From UBA5704 sp036380715 (lineage in GTDB: Bacteria > Acidobacteriota > Thermoanaerobaculia > Multivoradales > UBA5704): a DNA stretch of 13,916 bases. Below the pieces are notes generated by a model. The model was not told the origin of the DNA. It saw nothing but the letters and a program-made list of their open reading frames with translations, and ran no database searches. Of this stretch, positions 1 through 13,916 are shown piece by piece; the stretch's first letter is position 1; the number at the start of each line of letters is the position of its first letter. Where the stretch lies: assembly GCA_036380715.1 (NCBI GenBank), contig DASVEF010000193.1, forward strand, positions 1 to 13,916. The letters run 5' to 3'. A program made the translations under genes and the position numbers.

Positions 1-13916
<13,916 letters not shown>

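Overview
The whole window is one internal slice of a single giant minus-strand gene. One frame reads without a stop from base 13915 to base 2 (4,638 codons) and is open at both ends, so start codon, promoter, thioesterase/release domain and terminator all lie outside. The product is a hybrid polyketide synthase / non-ribosomal peptide synthetase (PKS-NRPS). The DNA is GC-rich, and the style (multi-module type I PKS-NRPS on one polypeptide, PCP-like carrier after the AT) fits a soil or marine bacterium with large secondary-metabolite genes, such as Myxococcota or Acidobacteriota. That assignment is inference only.

Layout in order of translation (high to low coordinates): end of a ketosynthase (13770-13916); acyltransferase predicted malonyl-specific (about 12540-13487) with no KR/DH/ER; carrier 1 (GGHS); C1 - A1 (code DVWHISLID, serine) - carrier 2 (GGDS); C2 (unusual, D-Cys-L-like/DCL-like, HHAILEG) - A2 (code DLYNFSLVW, cysteine-like) - carrier 3 (GGHS); C3 - A3 (code DVWHVSLVD, serine) - carrier 4 (GGDS); C4 (same unusual type, HHAILDG) - A4 (truncated by the window, same visible code residues as A2). 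Read colinearly, one malonyl extension without reduction is followed by predicted Ser-Cys-Ser-Cys.

The four NRPS modules are a tandem duplication of a two-module block with a period of about 6.45-6.48 kb. Superimposed on this, the A2 and A4 genes are about 96-97% identical in DNA over the visible 0.9 kb, whereas the C2 and C4 sequences next to them are clearly more diverged. The identity drops abruptly in the C-A linker, which points to recent A-domain gene conversion or swapping within one gene.

The most interesting biology is (i) that recombination footprint, (ii) the unusual C2/C4 condensation subtype, which follows GGDS carriers although there is no epimerase domain, and (iii) predicted cysteine modules with ordinary HHxxxDG-type condensation domains instead of heterocyclization domains. 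No RNA gene, CRISPR array, insertion sequence or intergenic space is visible.
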